From Kiritimatiellia bacterium (GTDB taxonomy: Bacteria > Verrucomicrobiota > Kiritimatiellia > RFP12 > UBA1067): 57,720 nt of DNA. Made by a program: the position numbers and the translations under genes. Below are positions 1-10,200 of this stretch, one piece after another. The notes beneath the pieces are model-generated. The model saw nothing but the letters and a program-made list of their open reading frames with translations, was not told where the DNA came from and ran no database searches. The number at the start of each line of letters is the position of its first letter. Positions within the stretch are counted from its first letter, which is position 1. The stretch spans positions 1 to 57,720 of the forward strand of contig JAFSTA010000142.1 of NCBI GenBank assembly GCA_017450695.1, read 5' to 3'.

Positions 1-370
1 CAAAGAACGCAAAGAACGCATAGGAATGGCGCAAAAGGCCAATTGTTGTTTGAGATGGTGTATTTATCCATCTCACCCAAATGGTGAAGAGGAGATTTCA
101 TTCTTTTCTTCTTACAGATATTCATCTTTGCGATCTTTGCGGCAAAAAATACAGAGGCGGGGAGGTCTCAACAGAGGAATATAGGTTTAATTTTCCCGCT
201 CATCGGAACACACGGAATAGGCGCAGTCGCGGGACACGAAAAGACACGAAAGGCGGCATGGCCACCAGTTCCGAGCGGGAGCAATCGACACGCGCACTGT
301 CCTCATTCTCTGCGCATTTCGAGCCCTCTGCGTCAGGCAAGCCTACTCCCTAGTGCCTACTCCCGCCCCT
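1..370. other. Non-coding stretch with degenerate micro-repeats
   Basis: I see no credible gene here. The open frames lack a ribosome binding site and protein-like composition. The stretch holds short near-tandem repeats: AAAGAACGC twice at positions 3-20 (period 9), and ACACGAAAAG followed by ACACGAAAGG near 234-254 (period 10). Similar degenerate units recur in other gaps of this window, so this looks like decayed intergenic repeat DNA. Confidence 0.6.
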
Positions 371-3300
371 TTATTCGGTGAACTGGAGGTCGCCCCACAT
401 ACCCCAGTCGCCACTGGTATTGCCACCGCAGTCGGTGACCAGATAGAGCGAGACGCGCTTGCCCGCGTATTCGGCCAGCGAGACTTGGAACTCCTTCCAC
501 TCGTGCTTGGTGACAAGGTCTTCCATCAGCTTTTTGCGCGTTCCGTTTTCTTCCACCCATACCTGATAGACGATTCCGTCTCCAGGATCGCTCCCATCGC
601 CTTTTCCAACATAGCCTTTCAGGTTGGTGGCGTCAGCGGGAATCTTCATCCGGAAACAAGCAAAGGAATATCCCTTTCCGCCTTGATAGGGCGGATGCAT
701 GAAAATCCCTGTCCGGGTTTTTTGACCGCTTGTACAGCTTTGCAGCGTCACGCCCGCGCCCGTACCGGGATCGAGCGCTTCCTCTCCCTTTCCGCGAAAC
801 GCCATGCCTTTTCTGAAGTTCTTGGGGAGCGGACGAGAGATTGGAGTCGGCGTGATTTCCGGCATCGGCACTTCCGTGCGCTTCCCGAAAATCGAGGTCA
901 GCGGTTCCCGTTTCCAGTCGCCTGAGGTCGTGATCCGATAGGAGACCGTTTGCGGGACGGGCTGGATGAACGAATAGCCGTCGGACTGTGAAACCTTGGC
1001 ATCGCCCAGCGGTTTCCAGTCCTTGTCAAATGCTTCCGCCTTCTTGATCGTCACCGGAAGCCCCAGTTGCTTCACGTTGTTGACGAAGACATCGAACACC
1101 AGGTTGGAAGCGGGGCGGATCGCCATCTGCCCGTCGCAGATTCCGGCGGGGAAACGTGCCGCCTGTCCGCGTCCGTCCACGTACGTGTAGGCGGGGGCGG
1201 TCACGCAGTCGGCGCGGTGACCGTCCAGCAGACCGCTGAAAGCGTGGACGGAACCATCGCCGCTTACCCCGTAAAACGCGTTCGCGGGCAGTTCGATCGA
1301 GAGGTTGCCAACCTTTGTCTTCAGAGGCAAAAGAGGATTCCCGTTGACGACAGTCACCGTCCCGTCTTTGTAGCGTGTTACGATCTGATTCCGCTGGTAG
1401 GCATCGGAGACGAGCGCTGCGGAGGTGTCCAAGAGATTCCCCTGGGTGTCCAGGTAACGGATCGTGTCGGCGTCAACCTGCGTATAGTGGCTGGCGAGGG
1501 CTTGGATGAGGAAGTAGCTGCGCATTTGCGAGGTACGGGTGGAGGCGATGAAATAACCGGGGTGACCAAAGGCGACGGTTGCGGCGAGAAAACGGTCCCA
1601 CGTCGCCTCGTCCCCGTCCGGTTTTTTGTCTTTGACGAAAAACATCCCGATGTCGCCCATGCCGAAGTTGCAGCAAAGCGGATGCATTTTGCGGAGGTCG
1701 AAATCGACCAGCCACGGGTTGATGGCAATGTGGTAACGTTGATCCTGCGCATAGTTGCCGTCGGTCAGCCCGCAGTAGGGGAAGTGGTTGTTTCCCTCGG
1801 AATAGACGGGGCCGTTCCACGCTTTCTTCTGCAGGAGCATAATCTCGCCGAATGCGTAGTAGGTTGCCGCAAAGGTGCCCGCGCCCGGTACGCGCGCGTC
1901 GAAGTCCGTGCGTTCCCACGGGGTGACTGCCGTGTGTACATCGCAGTAGGCGGTGGAGAAATGGAACTTCTGCTGGATCACGGGGGCGAGCAGTTCACAG
2001 AACTCGACCGCTCGCGAGGGTTTCGGCGCGTAGCAGCGTTCCCAAGCGGGAATGAAATTCTTGTCCGCGTAACGCGAAATGATGTCGGGCGTCCAGTTCT
2101 CGTTAACGGGCGCGAAGTCCGTGAAGTTGTTGTACGGGCCATACTTGAAATGCAGTTCGTCCTGCATGATCCGCGCGAATTTGTACTGTCCCGCGTCGCC
2201 GCCTTTCCGGGGCGCGGCGTTGGTGCGGAAGGTGAAGCTCTCGTCCTCATCGCGCCAGCCGACTTCGTGGTCGGTCAGCAGGATGTTCCGCAACCCGAAG
2301 CGGTGGACACCGCGCCAGAAGGCCGCGTCGTGATCGCGGTTGCGCGCCGCGCCGCGCGCGTGCCACACATACTTGCCCGTCACGTGCTTCCACGGGGAGA
2401 CCGGGTTCGGAATGGACGGCAATACGTCCTCGATCCGGGGGGAGCAGGTGAAGATGAAACGCTCGAAGGCGGAATTGCGCGTCCCGTCCGTCTTCGGGTG
2501 GTAGGCGGTACCGCCGTTGGCTGCGAGACCGCTGTTGAATCCCACGTGTACGGCGAACGGTGTGGAGGCGTTCGATTGCGTCAGGTCGATCGTTTCGGAG
2601 AGGAAGAGCGTTTTTCCGTTGTCCTTCAAAAGCAGAACGGAGGGACGATCCGATCCGTGCGTCGTGTAACCGTAGGTGTAGTAGGGGAAGGTGACATCCG
2701 AAATCTCGTCGGCCTGAACATAACCGAACCGGATCTCCCCAACCTCTCCGCCGGTTGCCTGCAGGTCCAAGACCAGCGAACGGTCGATGACGTGGACGCG
2801 CAGGATCACGTCCGCGTTCTTCCCCTTTGCGAAGACTTTGCCGCGATAGACGAAGGTGTTGTCTTCGAGAACGACGGAGGTGTTGTCTGCCTCGCAGGGG
2901 ATGGCCTTCTGTCCTTTCTTTTCCGGCGCGAAGTAGATGCCGCCTTCCGAGGCGAGGGTGATCCAGTTCCCGTTCCCGTACCGCATCGCCAGGTCATCCC
3001 AGTTCCCGGCGTGCGCGGGGAGACGGTATTCGATTATCTCGTCGCCCGACTGGATGCGGAAGGTACGCGTGGCTTTGTCAGCCGTGACGGTCTTGGTGGA
3101 AGGCGTGAGATCTTTCGGCACCATCGTGTCCGCCGTATTCGGGAAGGGGAGACTCCCGTCGCCTGTGTTTAGTCCCTGCGGGCAGTCGGGGAAAAGCTGC
3201 ACGCCGCGCTTGGCGCGCGGTTTGAACGAGAGTGCAGGGAACTCCTCTTGGAAGACGCAGAGGCTGTTGAAATAGATCGTGCGTTCCCGGTCGGTACGCG

Positions 3301-3841
3301 CGTTCTCGATCGTGAAAGAGACGAACTTTCCGCCTGAGCGGACGCCAGTGGCCTGTTCCTCCGAGAGGCGGCGGTGACAGAGGAACCACTGGTTGAAACG
3401 GGAAGAGGACAACGGAACGGAGAACGGCTTTCCTTCCGCGTTCGTGAAGTTCGCCCGGATGAACAAGGTCGGGCGTGTCGGGTCGGTGATGTAGCAGTGC
3501 GTGTCGCCGTAGATCCAGCAGGTCACGGCGTCGAACGGACCGTTGACCGGAACGGGCGCGGAAGGCTTCAGCGTGATGAGCGGATGCGCGTTCGTCACCG
3601 TCGCGTGAAAGGTCAGCTTGACCACGCCGTCGCCAAAAAGCAAGACGTCTTGGGAACTCTCGACCTTCGCCTCCGCGTCGCGAGTCTCCACGCTCCAGCC
3701 GTTGGCGTCCGTCATCGGCAACAGCGCGGTATGGTCGTCATGCGTCCGGTGCGCCCACTCCATTTCGTATGGACGAACCCCAGCCGTGACCGACAACAGC
3801 AAGCCGAACAAAATCCCGAATCCACCGATAAATTTTCCCAT
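371..3841 (-). CDS. Exported TIM-barrel glycosidase-like protein, 1156 aa
   Basis: The N-terminus has a short hydrophobic signal sequence (residues about 1-21), so the protein is probably exported. Residues about 250-480 look like a beta-sandwich, residues about 490-770 contain the Trp/His/Asp-rich pattern of a large TIM-barrel glycosidase (for example FSTAYCDVHTAVTPW and FPYCGLTDGNYAQDQ), and the last 140 residues look like a carbohydrate-binding jelly roll ending SGDWGMWGDLQ. I infer polysaccharide or glycan cleavage but cannot name the GH family with certainty; endo-alpha-N-acetylgalactosaminidase-like or DUF5696-like enzymes are the nearest patterns I recognise. The ATG is preceded by GGGAG at a good distance. 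The gene is monocistronic and a possible promoter lies upstream at 3906-3934. Confidence 0.75.
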   Translation of the reverse strand: MGKFIGGFGILFGLLLSVTAGVRPYEMEWAHRTHDDHTALLPMTDANGWSVETRDAEAKVESSQDVLLFGDGVVKLTFHATVTNAHPLITLKPSAPVPVNGPFDAVTCWIYGDTHCYITDPTRPTLFIRANFTNAEGKPFSVPLSSSRFNQWFLCHRRLSEEQATGVRSGGKFVSFTIENARTDRERTIYFNSLCVFQEEFPALSFKPRAKRGVQLFPDCPQGLNTGDGSLPFPNTADTMVPKDLTPSTKTVTADKATRTFRIQSGDEIIEYRLPAHAGNWDDLAMRYGNGNWITLASEGGIYFAPEKKGQKAIPCEADNTSVVLEDNTFVYRGKVFAKGKNADVILRVHVIDRSLVLDLQATGGEVGEIRFGYVQADEISDVTFPYYTYGYTTHGSDRPSVLLLKDNGKTLFLSETIDLTQSNASTPFAVHVGFNSGLAANGGTAYHPKTDGTRNSAFERFIFTCSPRIEDVLPSIPNPVSPWKHVTGKYVWHARGAARNRDHDAAFWRGVHRFGLRNILLTDHEVGWRDEDESFTFRTNAAPRKGGDAGQYKFARIMQDELHFKYGPYNNFTDFAPVNENWTPDIISRYADKNFIPAWERCYAPKPSRAVEFCELLAPVIQQKFHFSTAYCDVHTAVTPWERTDFDARVPGAGTFAATYYAFGEIMLLQKKAWNGPVYSEGNNHFPYCGLTDGNYAQDQRYHIAINPWLVDFDLRKMHPLCCNFGMGDIGMFFVKDKKPDGDEATWDRFLAATVAFGHPGYFIASTRTSQMRSYFLIQALASHYTQVDADTIRYLDTQGNLLDTSAALVSDAYQRNQIVTRYKDGTVTVVNGNPLLPLKTKVGNLSIELPANAFYGVSGDGSVHAFSGLLDGHRADCVTAPAYTYVDGRGQAARFPAGICDGQMAIRPASNLVFDVFVNNVKQLGLPVTIKKAEAFDKDWKPLGDAKVSQSDGYSFIQPVPQTVSYRITTSGDWKREPLTSIFGKRTEVPMPEITPTPISRPLPKNFRKGMAFRGKGEEALDPGTGAGVTLQSCTSGQKTRTGIFMHPPYQGGKGYSFACFRMKIPADATNLKGYVGKGDGSDPGDGIVYQVWVEENGTRKKLMEDLVTKHEWKEFQVSLAEYAGKRVSLYLVTDCGGNTSGDWGMWGDLQFTE

Positions 3842-3905
3842 CGCTTCACTCCCAATTTGTACCAGTTCTCAAGAACCCATCCGCGAACTGTACCCGCCCA
3901 TGCGG

Positions 3906-3934
3906 ATACCAAGCGTATCACTTCATCTAGTCAA
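3906..3934 (-). promoter_or_regulatory. Possible sigma70 promoter of the 1156-aa gene
   Basis: On the minus strand, TTGACT (3929-3934) and TGGTAT (3906-3911) are separated by 17 bases, about 65 bases upstream of the ATG. The -35 is good and the -10 is poor, so this is tentative. Confidence 0.3.
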
Positions 3935-4233
3935 TCAAATTCCCATTCCCCGGTCAATCGAAAAACACGGCATAGGCTGATAGGCGGCTCACTGGACCTA
4001 AATGGTGCTGGGTCCTCTAAGTTGACTTAGCCGAGATTCCTCTGTTGGACAATTTGAACCACGGAATCCACGGAATCTGGCGCGGAAGGCGGCTATGGAC
4101 GGTGAAAAGATTACATGGTTAAATCGCCGCCGACGCGGCTTTAAATCGGGCTGATCCGCCCCGCTTTTCATCGGCTCGTCCATTTAACCATTTCACCATT
4201 TAAAGCGCAGCGATTGAACTTTCTCGAGGGGAG

Positions 4234-4253
4234 GGTCGCGCTCCGTCGCGACC
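4234..4253. repeat. Dispersed stem-loop, copy 1
   Basis: GGTCGCG, a 6-base loop and CGCGACC form a perfect 7-bp stem. Near-identical copies lie at 50412-50431 and 50482-50501, so it is a dispersed palindromic unit rather than a site specific to this gap. Confidence 0.6.
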
Positions 4254-4516
4254 GATACGGCAGTGCGGACATTGCTCTCGCTACGTGGAGTCTCGGAGTT
4301 TCGGAGATAGGGTGTGCCGTTCTCCCTGCCTCCCAAACTTCCTGTAACGAAAGGAACGTTGATTGGTGGCACTGTTGGCATTTGTGAACAATGAGGATCG
4401 CCATTAGCCCACCACTCCTCTTGAATGCAAATGAGAATCACTTCCTTGAACCACCTAACAACCCGACCACCCAACCACTCAACCACGAGGCGCATAGCGT
4501 ACCTCCTTCTTCCGCC

Positions 4517-4545
4517 TTGTTTTGCGGGGGGCGATATGCTATACT
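4517..4545 (+). promoter_or_regulatory. Sigma70-like promoter of the AAA/PD-(D/E)XK gene
   Basis: TTGTTT (4517-4522) and TATACT (4540-4545) are spaced 17 bases apart. The predicted start of transcription near 4552 leaves a short leader containing GGAGG before the ATG at 4574. Confidence 0.5.
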
Positions 4546-4573
4546 GCCCGATGTCGAAAGTCTGGAGGCCTGA

Positions 4574-6190
4574 ATGAACGGAGGACATGCGAACAAGATT
4601 CCCACCACCGGCGTCTTTGATTTCCCGAGGCTGATTCTCGACGGCAAGGGGAAGTACGTGGACAAGACGGACTTACTGTATCGTCTCGCGTCGTCGAAGG
4701 TCGATTACCAGCTTTTCATCTCCCGCCCACGCCGGTTCGGCAAGTCGCTGATGCTTTCCACGCTGAAGGCGATGTTCGAGGGGCGTCGCGAACTCTTCGG
4801 GGGACTCGCCATCGACTCGTTGCCGTGGGAGGGGTGGGAGACTCCGCGTCCGGTGCTGCATTTCGACATGTCCCGCCTGTCTCCGTCCGAGGGCAGGGAC
4901 TCAATGCGGGACTCGCTGATGGGGATGATCCGCATGTGCGCGGAATCGTTTGGAGTCGCCTTGTCGGATTCCAGTTCGGTCGGCCTCGCCTTCGACGAGC
5001 TGATCCGGAACGTGGCGGCCATGTCCGGCGATGGGCGCGTCGTCGTGCTCGTGGACGAGTACGACGCCCCCGGTCGCGGGTGTCCTGGACACACCAGGGG
5101 AGCTTCACTGGATGCGTTCCTTCCTGCATGATTTCTACTGTCGCTCAAGTCCAACTCAGGCCTGGTCCGCTTCCTGATGTTGACCGGCGTCACGAAGCTG
5201 ACGAAGCGCTCTGTCTTCTCCGGGCTGAATCACCTCAAGGACGTTACGATGGACCCGCGTTTCGCGACGCTCCTCGGCTACACGCCGGACGAGATGGATG
5301 GCCCCCTGCGCGAGAACGTCGAGGAGTTCGCCGCGCGGAACGGCATGGGCTTCGCCGCCGCGAAGAAGGCGTTGCTCTCGTGGTACGACGGCTACCGGTT
5401 CTCGCCGGATTCGGAGGCGAAGGTCTGCAACCCCGTGTCGCTCGGATACGCATTGGAGACCGGTAGGCTCGCGAATTACTGGGAGGCGACGGGACGGTCA
5501 ACGGTGATCGTGAACCGCATCAAAGATGCGGACTGCATCCCCGCCGACCTGAACGGGATGGCTGTGACGCGGACGCAACTGGATGTCTGTGACGCCGAGA
5601 CGATGCCTCTTCCCGCATTACTCTATCAGGGAGGCTACCTCACCGTTTCCGAGGTCATCGACGAAAACACCTTCCGGCTCGGCATACCCAACAGTGAAAT
5701 CGCCAACTCCCTAGCCGAGGGATATGTCGCGTCCCTGCTGAATATGGGAATAACCGACTGGACGGAGCAGCTCGCGGACGCGCGGGACGGCCTGATTGAG
5801 AAGGGGGTGGAGACGCTCCTCCGGAAGAACCTCAAGGCGGTGTTCGCCGCCGTGCCGCATGAGTGGAGGATCGGCGACGAGAAGGAGGCGAAGCGGTACT
5901 TCCTCCTCTTCATGAAGCTGGTCGGCGCGGATATCGCCGGCGAGCGACAGCGTGCGCGGGGACGTGCCGCCGCGGTTCTGCAGGACAAGGGCGGCATCTA
6001 TGTCTTCGAGTTCAAGTACGGCAAAACCGCGCGTGAGGCGCTGGAGCAGGCACGCGGCAAGGATTACGCAGGCCCCTGGCTCGACGGCACTCTCCCTGTC
6101 TTCTACGTGGGCGTCAACTATGACCCCACGAAACGCGGCATCGACGATCCGCTTGTCGAAGGGGCGGGGGCGGCTGACGCCGTCAGCTGA
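4574..6190 (+). pseudogene. AAA-ATPase-like / PD-(D/E)XK nuclease protein, two frameshifts
   Basis: The first part (4574-5131) matches the start of the AAA-ATPase-like family (PF09820), with FISRPRRFGKSLML as the P-loop and VVLVDEYDAP as the Walker B region. The second part (5177-6190) carries the rest and a C-terminal PD-(D/E)XK-like region (PF08011) with IYVFEFKYG. Both parts are in the same frame; the stretch from about 5073 to 5143 reads correctly only in another frame (LDTPGELHWMRSFLHDFY). Two compensating indels therefore break the gene. The nuclease motif usually read as GRADxV appears as GRAAAV, so an acidic catalytic residue also seems lost. These genes are common in multiple copies in anaerobes; their function is poorly defined. 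Sequencing error could explain the paired frameshifts. Confidence 0.8.
6173..6187. terminator. Short hairpin at the end of the AAA/nuclease gene
   Basis: GCTGACG, one base and CGTCAGC form a 7-bp stem overlapping the last codons, between converging genes. It lacks a following T-run, so termination is only possible, not shown. Confidence 0.25.
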
Positions 6191-6262
6191 GAAGCTGAGA
6201 GACGGCCCAGCCGCCACTTATCTGCCTTTCCCGCTTCTCAACTGGCGCGATGTGCCCCGTTC

Positions 6263-7285
6263 CTATTGCAGGGTGGCGCGAGGATGGGCTTTGTCGTATT
6301 CTTGCTGGAGATGCTGGATGGAGACGTGGGTGTAGATTTGCGTGGTGGAGAGCGAGGAGTGTCCCAGCATTTCCTGTACGCTGCGCAAGTCCGCTCCCGC
6401 GTTGAGCAGATGGGTGGCGAAACTGTGGCGTAGTTTGTGCGGGGTGATTTGCGGTGGTAGCCCCGCTTCCGCCAACCAGATTTTCATTCTCCGCTCGATG
6501 GAACGTGTCGTCAGGCGGTCTCCCTGCAGATTCAGAAAAACGGGCCTGTCGGAATCGGCGGCGTTCTGCCAGAGTTTGACGACCTGATCCCGCATGGCGG
6601 TGAGTGCTAGGCAGGCGGGGCGTCCCAGGGCGCAGATGCGTTGCTTTTTGCCCTTGCCTTCCACGCGGACGACGCCGCCCCGCTCGACCGAGCAGGATTC
6701 GATATCCGACCAGCTCATTCCCGCGACCTCGCTGACGCGGCAGCCTGTACTGTACAGCACCTCGAAAATGGCGGCATCCCGCAGGTCGGCGTACTCCTCG
6801 GACGGCGTCGCGCCGTGCTGGCTGGCGCGTCGCCGTTGAAGGTCGCGGATCGGCGTCGCCAGAAACGCCTCGACTTCGGGGACGCTCAGGACAACGGGGA
6901 GGTGTTTCGCGAGTTTTGGACCGCGTACCCCCGTGAATACATTGGTCTCAATCAATTCTTCGCGTTTGAGGAAGGAGAAGAACGCCCGCATGGACGCCAG
7001 TTTGCGCCGTGTCGTCGTCGGTTCCGCATTCGCTTTCCCGAAGGCGAAGAGGAAACCGCGCGCGTCCTCTCTGGAGACGGTGAGCCAATCGAATGGCGGG
7101 TGCGGATGATTCACCGACGGCCAGCGGAGTTCGGCGAACTGCCCGATGTCCTGTACATATCCCGCGACCGTGTGGCGCGAGGCGTTCTTCTCGTTTTGCA
7201 GATATTGGATGAACCGGCGGACGAGCGGGTCGTTGACGCAGTCCATTCGGTCGATCAATTCCAGGGCTGGCTGTTGTTTCTTCAC
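6263..7285 (-). CDS. Tyrosine recombinase, XerC/XerD type, 340 aa
   Basis: This is a site-specific DNA recombinase. With the GTG at 7285 the catalytic set is complete: R183 (GCRVSEV), K211 (GKGKKQR), H283 and R286 (HKLRHSFATHLL), H309 (LGHSSLSTTQIYTH) and Y318. The N-terminal SAM-like core-binding domain covers residues about 18-115. A small insertion (about 147-166) precedes the catalytic domain. I chose the GTG because AGGAGG sits just upstream and the GTGA overlaps the stop of the upstream gene, implying translational coupling; an upstream ATG extension would be low-complexity Arg/Pro. The host Xer role (chromosome dimer resolution) or an integrase of a lost element are both possible. No attachment site is apparent. 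Confidence 0.9.
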   Translation of the reverse strand: MKKQQPALELIDRMDCVNDPLVRRFIQYLQNEKNASRHTVAGYVQDIGQFAELRWPSVNHPHPPFDWLTVSREDARGFLFAFGKANAEPTTTRRKLASMRAFFSFLKREELIETNVFTGVRGPKLAKHLPVVLSVPEVEAFLATPIRDLQRRRASQHGATPSEEYADLRDAAIFEVLYSTGCRVSEVAGMSWSDIESCSVERGGVVRVEGKGKKQRICALGRPACLALTAMRDQVVKLWQNAADSDRPVFLNLQGDRLTTRSIERRMKIWLAEAGLPPQITPHKLRHSFATHLLNAGADLRSVQEMLGHSSLSTTQIYTHVSIQHLQQEYDKAHPRATLQ

Positions 7286-10200
7286 TGGCGATCCTCCTGT
7301 GCCGTGTTGCGGACAGGTGCGTCGGCACGGTTCGGGTCGGGATAACGTCCGGCGTGAGATTCGATCTCCGTCCATGATCGCGGGAGAAGGGAAAGAACAC
7401 GATTCATGTCTTTGTGGATGATGGATCGATTCGCGACCGACTCCGTTTGTCCGGGACGCTTGATGGGGAGGTCATCATCGACAAAGATGTTTCGCCAGAT
7501 AAAATGTCGGTTGGCATCCTCTCGCAGGTTTGCGAGTTTCGGATACTTCGTCAGGTAGGGGTAGGCGAAAACGTTGATCGTTTGCGTCAGGTGCGAAGCG
7601 ACCTCGGGCTTGTTCAAAAAGTGGTTCCAATTCACATGCGGCTCGATGTGAATCGCGTGGATGGAATGGAAGAATACGTTGGCGTCGATGATATGGTGTT
7701 GTCCGCCAGAAATCAGGATGGCTCCCTGCCATTCGCTTCTGATCCGGTCGAAAAGATTTTCACGCACGAGCAATCCGCATCCACCCGGAAGGCTTTCGAT
7801 GGCCGAATTGTGCCTGTCGGACGATCCGACGTCGCGGAAGAGATTTTGTTGGATTTGGTTTCCCCGGAATGACGGATCGCCCGAAAGGATGATTGCGCTT
7901 CGTGCGTCGCTATGATAGGTAATTTGCTCGAACCGGTTCCGTTCGATCAGATGGTCGTTGCCGGAAATCTGGATGACCGTTCCGGGGATGTCGATCAAAT
8001 CGTTGTGGCGGATGGCAATCGCGCATCCGCTCAGGCGGATGGCGGCATGGGTCGGTGCGGCGGAAAGAAGGCCCGTGCGGGAAATCAGGTTGTTTTCCAC
8101 CTGGATGTACGAGGATGTGAGGGAAACCCGGTTGCCGCCGTGTAGAAGCATGGCGGAACCTCCGATCGAACGGATCCGGTTACCGTAAATTCGTAGATTC
8201 GAGGATTCTCCCGCTACGATGCCGTTGTTTCCCATCTGCTCGATGGTACAGGAACGCACCTGGATATTCTTGCATTTCTTCAGGGTGACCGCGTCCCGTA
8301 AACCGTTGCGGAAGGTGATTCCGCTGAAGATCACATTCTGTGCCTCCTCCGCAATCACGAGCGGGGCGGAAAGGTGTGCCAACATCGGTTCGGAAAAGAA
8401 TGGTTGGCGCTTCAGCGAGAGGAGAATCTGGTTCTCCGGTTTCTGAATGGTCCACTTGCCGGAAATCGACAGGGCAGATTGGTTGGGACCATACGAGAGG
8501 AGTTCTCCCGCATCCCATAGCAGGGGCGAGGGGCGTTCGGCTGCCAGCTTGGGGAGTGGTGCTTGGAAGATCGAGTCTTTCCCGGACGACCGTCGAATCT
8601 TCAAGGGGATTCCAGCTTCCCAGACTGGCGTCTCTCCCGGATAGGCGAGATAGACGACCGGTGCCTGGAAGCTGCCCGAATCGATATCGAGCAACTGGAA
8701 GGGATGCGCAATTGGGTAGTTGCCCCCGCGAAGATAGACGCGGATGCCGCCGTGCGGCAGGCGGCCGCCCTGCTTTTGAAGACGGACGGCGTCACGCGCG
8801 CGTTCCGGTGTGCGGAACGGCCTGTCGATCGTACCGTCCGCCGAGTCGTCGCCGGCGGGGGAGACATAGAAAGAAAAATAAGGTGTTGGGAGTTCCGGCG
8901 GTGGAGTCGTGAAACCCGGTTCTGCGGCTTGCGGTTGTGCATGGGGGGAAGCACACGATTGAACCGCATTCTCGATTTCCTTCACCAGATAAGAGGGCAA
9001 CTTCCTTCTTTGCGCGTCCGCAAGGAAAAACGGGGCTATGCGGGTGACGACGTTTGTCCGCAGGGGGTACAAGACGTTTCTGACCCACTCGTTTTTCTCG
9101 CGCAGGATGGAACGGGAGAGAGAAAGCGCGTCAAACAGCTGTTCTAGGGAAGGGGAGTTGGAATCTTTTTGCATTTCCGCTATGAGAGCGAGGGCTTTTT
9201 CGGTTTCTCCCGCGCGCATCCGGGTTTCCAACAACAGCATCTGAAGACGCGAGGAAAGGACGGGGTGGAGCTGTCCGGTCTCCCGTGCGCTCCGGATGAC
9301 CTCTCTTGCCGCTGCAAGATTTTGCTCTTGCAGGTAAGACTCCGCCTGCAGGATATCGAGTTGGGCTCGCACGAGCGGATGATCGGCCTTCTTGTCATCG
9401 CGCAAATCGAACAGAAAACCACTGGGAATCCGCACCCCGTCTTGCGCATACCGCAGGAGAAAATCCGGCACCATCGCCCCAAGAAACTTCGGAATCTCCG
9501 CATCGCCGAATAGTTCCATCCAGTTGCTACGCTCATAGGTTACAACCGAATTATCTTTCGAAGAAACCAGTTTGCGGGGAGCAACCAAATGAGCGTCTTG
9601 TATGTCGCGGTAAAGAAACTGTATCGCCGGAAGTTTCTGATGGAGATGGGAAAAAAGGCCGTCAACGAGGAAGCCCCGTGTGAAGGTCCCGTCGAAAAAG
9701 CAAAATTCGGAGATCTCCATTCGGGTTGCCGGCAAGGGACCCGATTTTCCCCCGAATTGAAGATCACCGATCGGTTGTCCGATGATCCCCGCACTGGGGA
9801 AGAGTGCGGTGCAAACGGAAATGCCGTTTTGGAAAAGTTCGATTGTCTGTCCGTCGCAGACCACCGCCACCTGAATCCAGCCCTCCAGGGGGAACGGCTC
9901 GGAGGATCGGAGCTGTACCCGTTTTTTTCGGGACGCAAGCTCAAAGGCAATCCGGGGTGTTTTCCAGTCGTGGACCAGAAGACGCCAGCCGGAACGAGTT
10001 CCGTCTCCGTTCTGCATGATCAGCGAGGCGTTTGCCGTCGGGGCGTTCGTACACGGCAACGGCGACATGGGACGAACCCAGAGCAGGATGGAAAAGCGGT
10101 TCGTCGAGAAGGGGATGGCGTCGCCCAAAAACCGTTCGCCGGAAAGCGCGACGGCACAGTCATTCGTCTCGTGCCCCTCCGTGAGCTGCGGCTTTTCACC

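Larger units (their letters stand above)
3842..4516. other. Non-coding gap with repeats
   Basis: This gap between divergent genes holds no credible ORF. It contains the period-10 repeat CACGGAATC CACGGAATC (around 4062-4078), a stem-loop at 4234-4253 that recurs twice near 50.4 kb, and AC-rich repeats of the form AACCACC around 4449-4492 resembling those upstream of sctY. Confidence 0.6.

Noticed and set aside
81..925. Two plus-strand open frames of 90 and 190 codons at the window start
   Set aside because: The first is repeat-derived and the second is antisense to the 1156-aa gene; neither has a start signal.
1067..3172. Long plus-strand open frame of 701 codons
   Set aside because: It is the antisense shadow of the 1156-aa exported protein; it has no ribosome binding site and a Val/Arg/Gly composition typical of reverse-strand GC-rich codons.
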